Assembly: GCF_014207235.1 (NCBI RefSeq)
Contig: NZ_JACHDA010000004.1
Coordinates: 62,001-126,000, forward strand
DNA: 64,000 bases
DNA from: Sphingopyxis sp. JAI128
GTDB lineage: Bacteria; Pseudomonadota; Alphaproteobacteria; Sphingomonadales; Sphingomonadaceae
Reading direction: 5' to 3'
The position numbers and the translations under genes are program-made. Positions within the stretch are counted from its first letter, which is position 1. Each line of letters begins with the position of its first letter. Shown piece by piece: positions 62,716-64,000 of the stretch. The notes below the pieces were generated by a model that worked only from the letters and a program-made list of their open reading frames with translations, was not told where the DNA came from and made no database searches.

Positions 62716-64000
62716 TCAGAAATCCTTGCTCACCTTGATCCCGACCAGCCGCGGGCGGATGACATTGTCGTAAAAGACGCCGCCGGTGTTGCTGATCCCG
62801 TCGGGGTCGCCGCAGATCGATTCGCCGCACTGGACCGCGCTGTTGATGACGCCATTGCTGTTGAACAAATTGGTCGCAAAGGCCTCGGCACTCCATCCTT
62901 CGCCCTTGACCCCGACGCTGACGTCGGCGGTGGTATAGGCCTTGAAATTGCCGACGATGCCGTTTTCGAAGGTGCGTATGTCCGACCGGCGCTTGCCGAC
63001 ATGGTTGACGGCGAACTGGACGTGCGCATCCAGATCGCCCATCGGCCATTCATAGCGCGCCACCGCATTGCCCTTGAATTTCGGCGTGACGGGCAGGCGC
63101 GAGCCCGACGGCGCGAGCAGGTCGTTCGTCTGGCCCGGCGGGTCGATCGTGCAGTCGAATTGGGGGTTGGCGATCGCGCAGAAGTCGCGGCGGATCGTCG
63201 CGTCGTTATAGCTCCCGCCAAGGTTGAGCGAGAAACCGCCCGCGCGATAGCCGAGATCGAGTTCGATCCCCCGAATGCGCGCGATGCCCGCGCTGCGAAT
63301 TTCGGTGAGGCCGTTGGCACCGAGGAAGGACAGCTGGATGTCGTTCCAATCCTCCTGATACACCGCGCCGTTGAAGCGCACCGGACCGAAATTGGTTTTC
63401 CAGCCGAACTCGTAATTGTCGAGCGTGTCGGGACCATAGGGCGGCAGCGTGCCACGGCGGTTGATGCCGCCGGGACGGAAGCCGCGCGACCAGGTCGCAT
63501 AGACCAGCGCGTCTTCGTTGATCTTGTAGGTCAGGTTGAGTTTGTGGATGAAATCGGTGTCGCTCGTGCTCTTGTCGAGGTTGGTGCAAGGGCTTCCCGA
63601 TATTTGCGGCGGGCCGAAACAGCCCGCAACGCCAGTGCTGCCGCTGAAACCGTCGGAATAGCCGAAGAAGCCGACGAGGCTGTTGTCGAACTTGTACACG
63701 CGGCCGCCGCCGGTCAGCGTGAGCTGGTCGGTGATGTCGAAACTGATCTCGCCGAACGCCGCATAATCGCGGTCCACGCGCAGCTGCTTCGTCAGCCAGA
63801 TATCGCTGTCGGTGCCGGGGACGGTGATCGCGTCGGCGATGTTGTCGATGATATAATTCTGTTCGATGTTGTGCGACTGGCGTTGCCAGAACACGCCGCC
63901 GATGAAGCGGATACGCGCGTCGGCGGGCGACGCGACGCGGACTTCGGCAAAGCTGCGCTTGTAGCGGTCTATTCCCTGAATATATTGGTTCGGGCTGACC
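62716..64000 (-). CDS. TonB-dependent outer-membrane receptor (C-terminal part)
   Basis: The last about 427 residues of a TonB receptor barrel; the N-terminal part is beyond the window. The frame is open across the right edge (VSPNQYIQGIDRYKRSF...). YATWSRGFRPGGINRRGTLPPYGPDTLDNYEFGWK is the conserved late-barrel strand of this receptor group and VGIKVSKDF is the C-terminal signature ending in Phe. It is cotranscribed with the APC permease. A role in importing the cluster's substrate is inferred. Confidence 0.92.
   Translation of the reverse strand, partial: VSPNQYIQGIDRYKRSFAEVRVASPADARIRFIGGVFWQRQSHNIEQNYIIDNIADAITVPGTDSDIWLTKQLRVDRDYAAFGEISFDITDQLTLTGGGRVYKFDNSLVGFFGYSDGFSGSTGVAGCFGPPQISGSPCTNLDKSTSDTDFIHKLNLTYKINEDALVYATWSRGFRPGGINRRGTLPPYGPDTLDNYEFGWKTNFGPVRFNGAVYQEDWNDIQLSFLGANGLTEIRSAGIARIRGIELDLGYRAGGFSLNLGGSYNDATIRRDFCAIANPQFDCTIDPPGQTNDLLAPSGSRLPVTPKFKGNAVARYEWPMGDLDAHVQFAVNHVGKRRSDIRTFENGIVGNFKAYTTADVSVGVKGEGWSAEAFATNLFNSNGVINSAVQCGESICGDPDGISNTGGVFYDNVIRPRLVGIKVSKDF

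Noticed and set aside
1-64000. tRNA, rRNA, CRISPR, IS elements, prophage, origin of replication
   Set aside because: I read the intergenic gaps for tRNA T-loop consensus, direct-repeat arrays, transposase genes and DnaA-box clusters and found none that I can support.

Overview
The window is a high-GC chromosomal segment from an alphaproteobacterium. A sphingomonad such as Sphingopyxis or a close relative is most likely. The support is TonB-dependent receptors, many short-chain dehydrogenases and acyl-CoA dehydrogenases, a DUF2093 protein, HIG1 and YggT small membrane proteins, and GC-rich inverted-repeat families between genes. That assignment is inference from gene content. I recognise no rRNA, tRNA, CRISPR array, IS element or prophage here.

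Layout. (1) 1-11.4 kb is a lipid/acyl-CoA catabolic island. A minus-strand operon runs from about 5464 down to 1: acyl-CoA dehydrogenase, Zn alcohol dehydrogenase, APH-type kinase, two SDRs and a serine hydrolase. Next to it are an SDR-MFS pair (minus) and an ACAD-ACAD-SDR group (plus). The kinase and the first ACAD look like the two halves of mammalian ACAD10/ACAD11 and suggest degradation of 4-hydroxyacyl-CoAs. (2) 11.4-24.7 kb is mixed housekeeping: ppc, HNH nuclease, gluQRS, HIG1 protein, cobalamin adenosyltransferase, ergothioneine egtB-egtD, 3-hydroxyacyl-CoA dehydrogenase, a methyltransferase, small exported proteins including lysozyme- and peptidase-inhibitor-like ones, and a nucleoside transporter. 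(3) 24.7-36.5 kb holds tightly packed core genes: yhhQ-argB, yggT-folD-lipoprotein-MarC, an OmpA lipoprotein, a CNNM/CorC protein, an HhH protein, head-to-head purD/xseA, and a DUF2093-M23 pair. (4) 36.5-54.3 kb holds a TonB receptor with a TPR-sulfotransferase, clpB, a secreted M17 aminopeptidase, an Ntn-hydrolase acylase, a secreted M16 protease, a sirtuin, dapB and nth. (5) 54.3-64 kb holds a repeat-rich gap, an M20 peptidase, a deletion scar joining AraC and SDR remnants, then an accessory cluster. That cluster is a TetR regulator with a clear operator, a Rieske oxygenase, two flavoproteins, an APC permease and a partial TonB receptor.

How the parts work together. The left island and the right cluster are the two catabolic units. 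In the right one, the TonB receptor and permease could import a substrate that the Rieske oxygenase and flavoproteins oxidise under TetR control. The substrate cannot be read from sequence. In the left one, two inverted repeats of similar design (5480 and 7998) could link the ACAD operon with the ACAD-pair operon.

Repeats are prominent. Three copies of a CCCCTCCCGC-type inverted repeat, two copies of a composite element (31.4 and 54.6 kb), and several long hairpin units occupy nearly all larger gaps.
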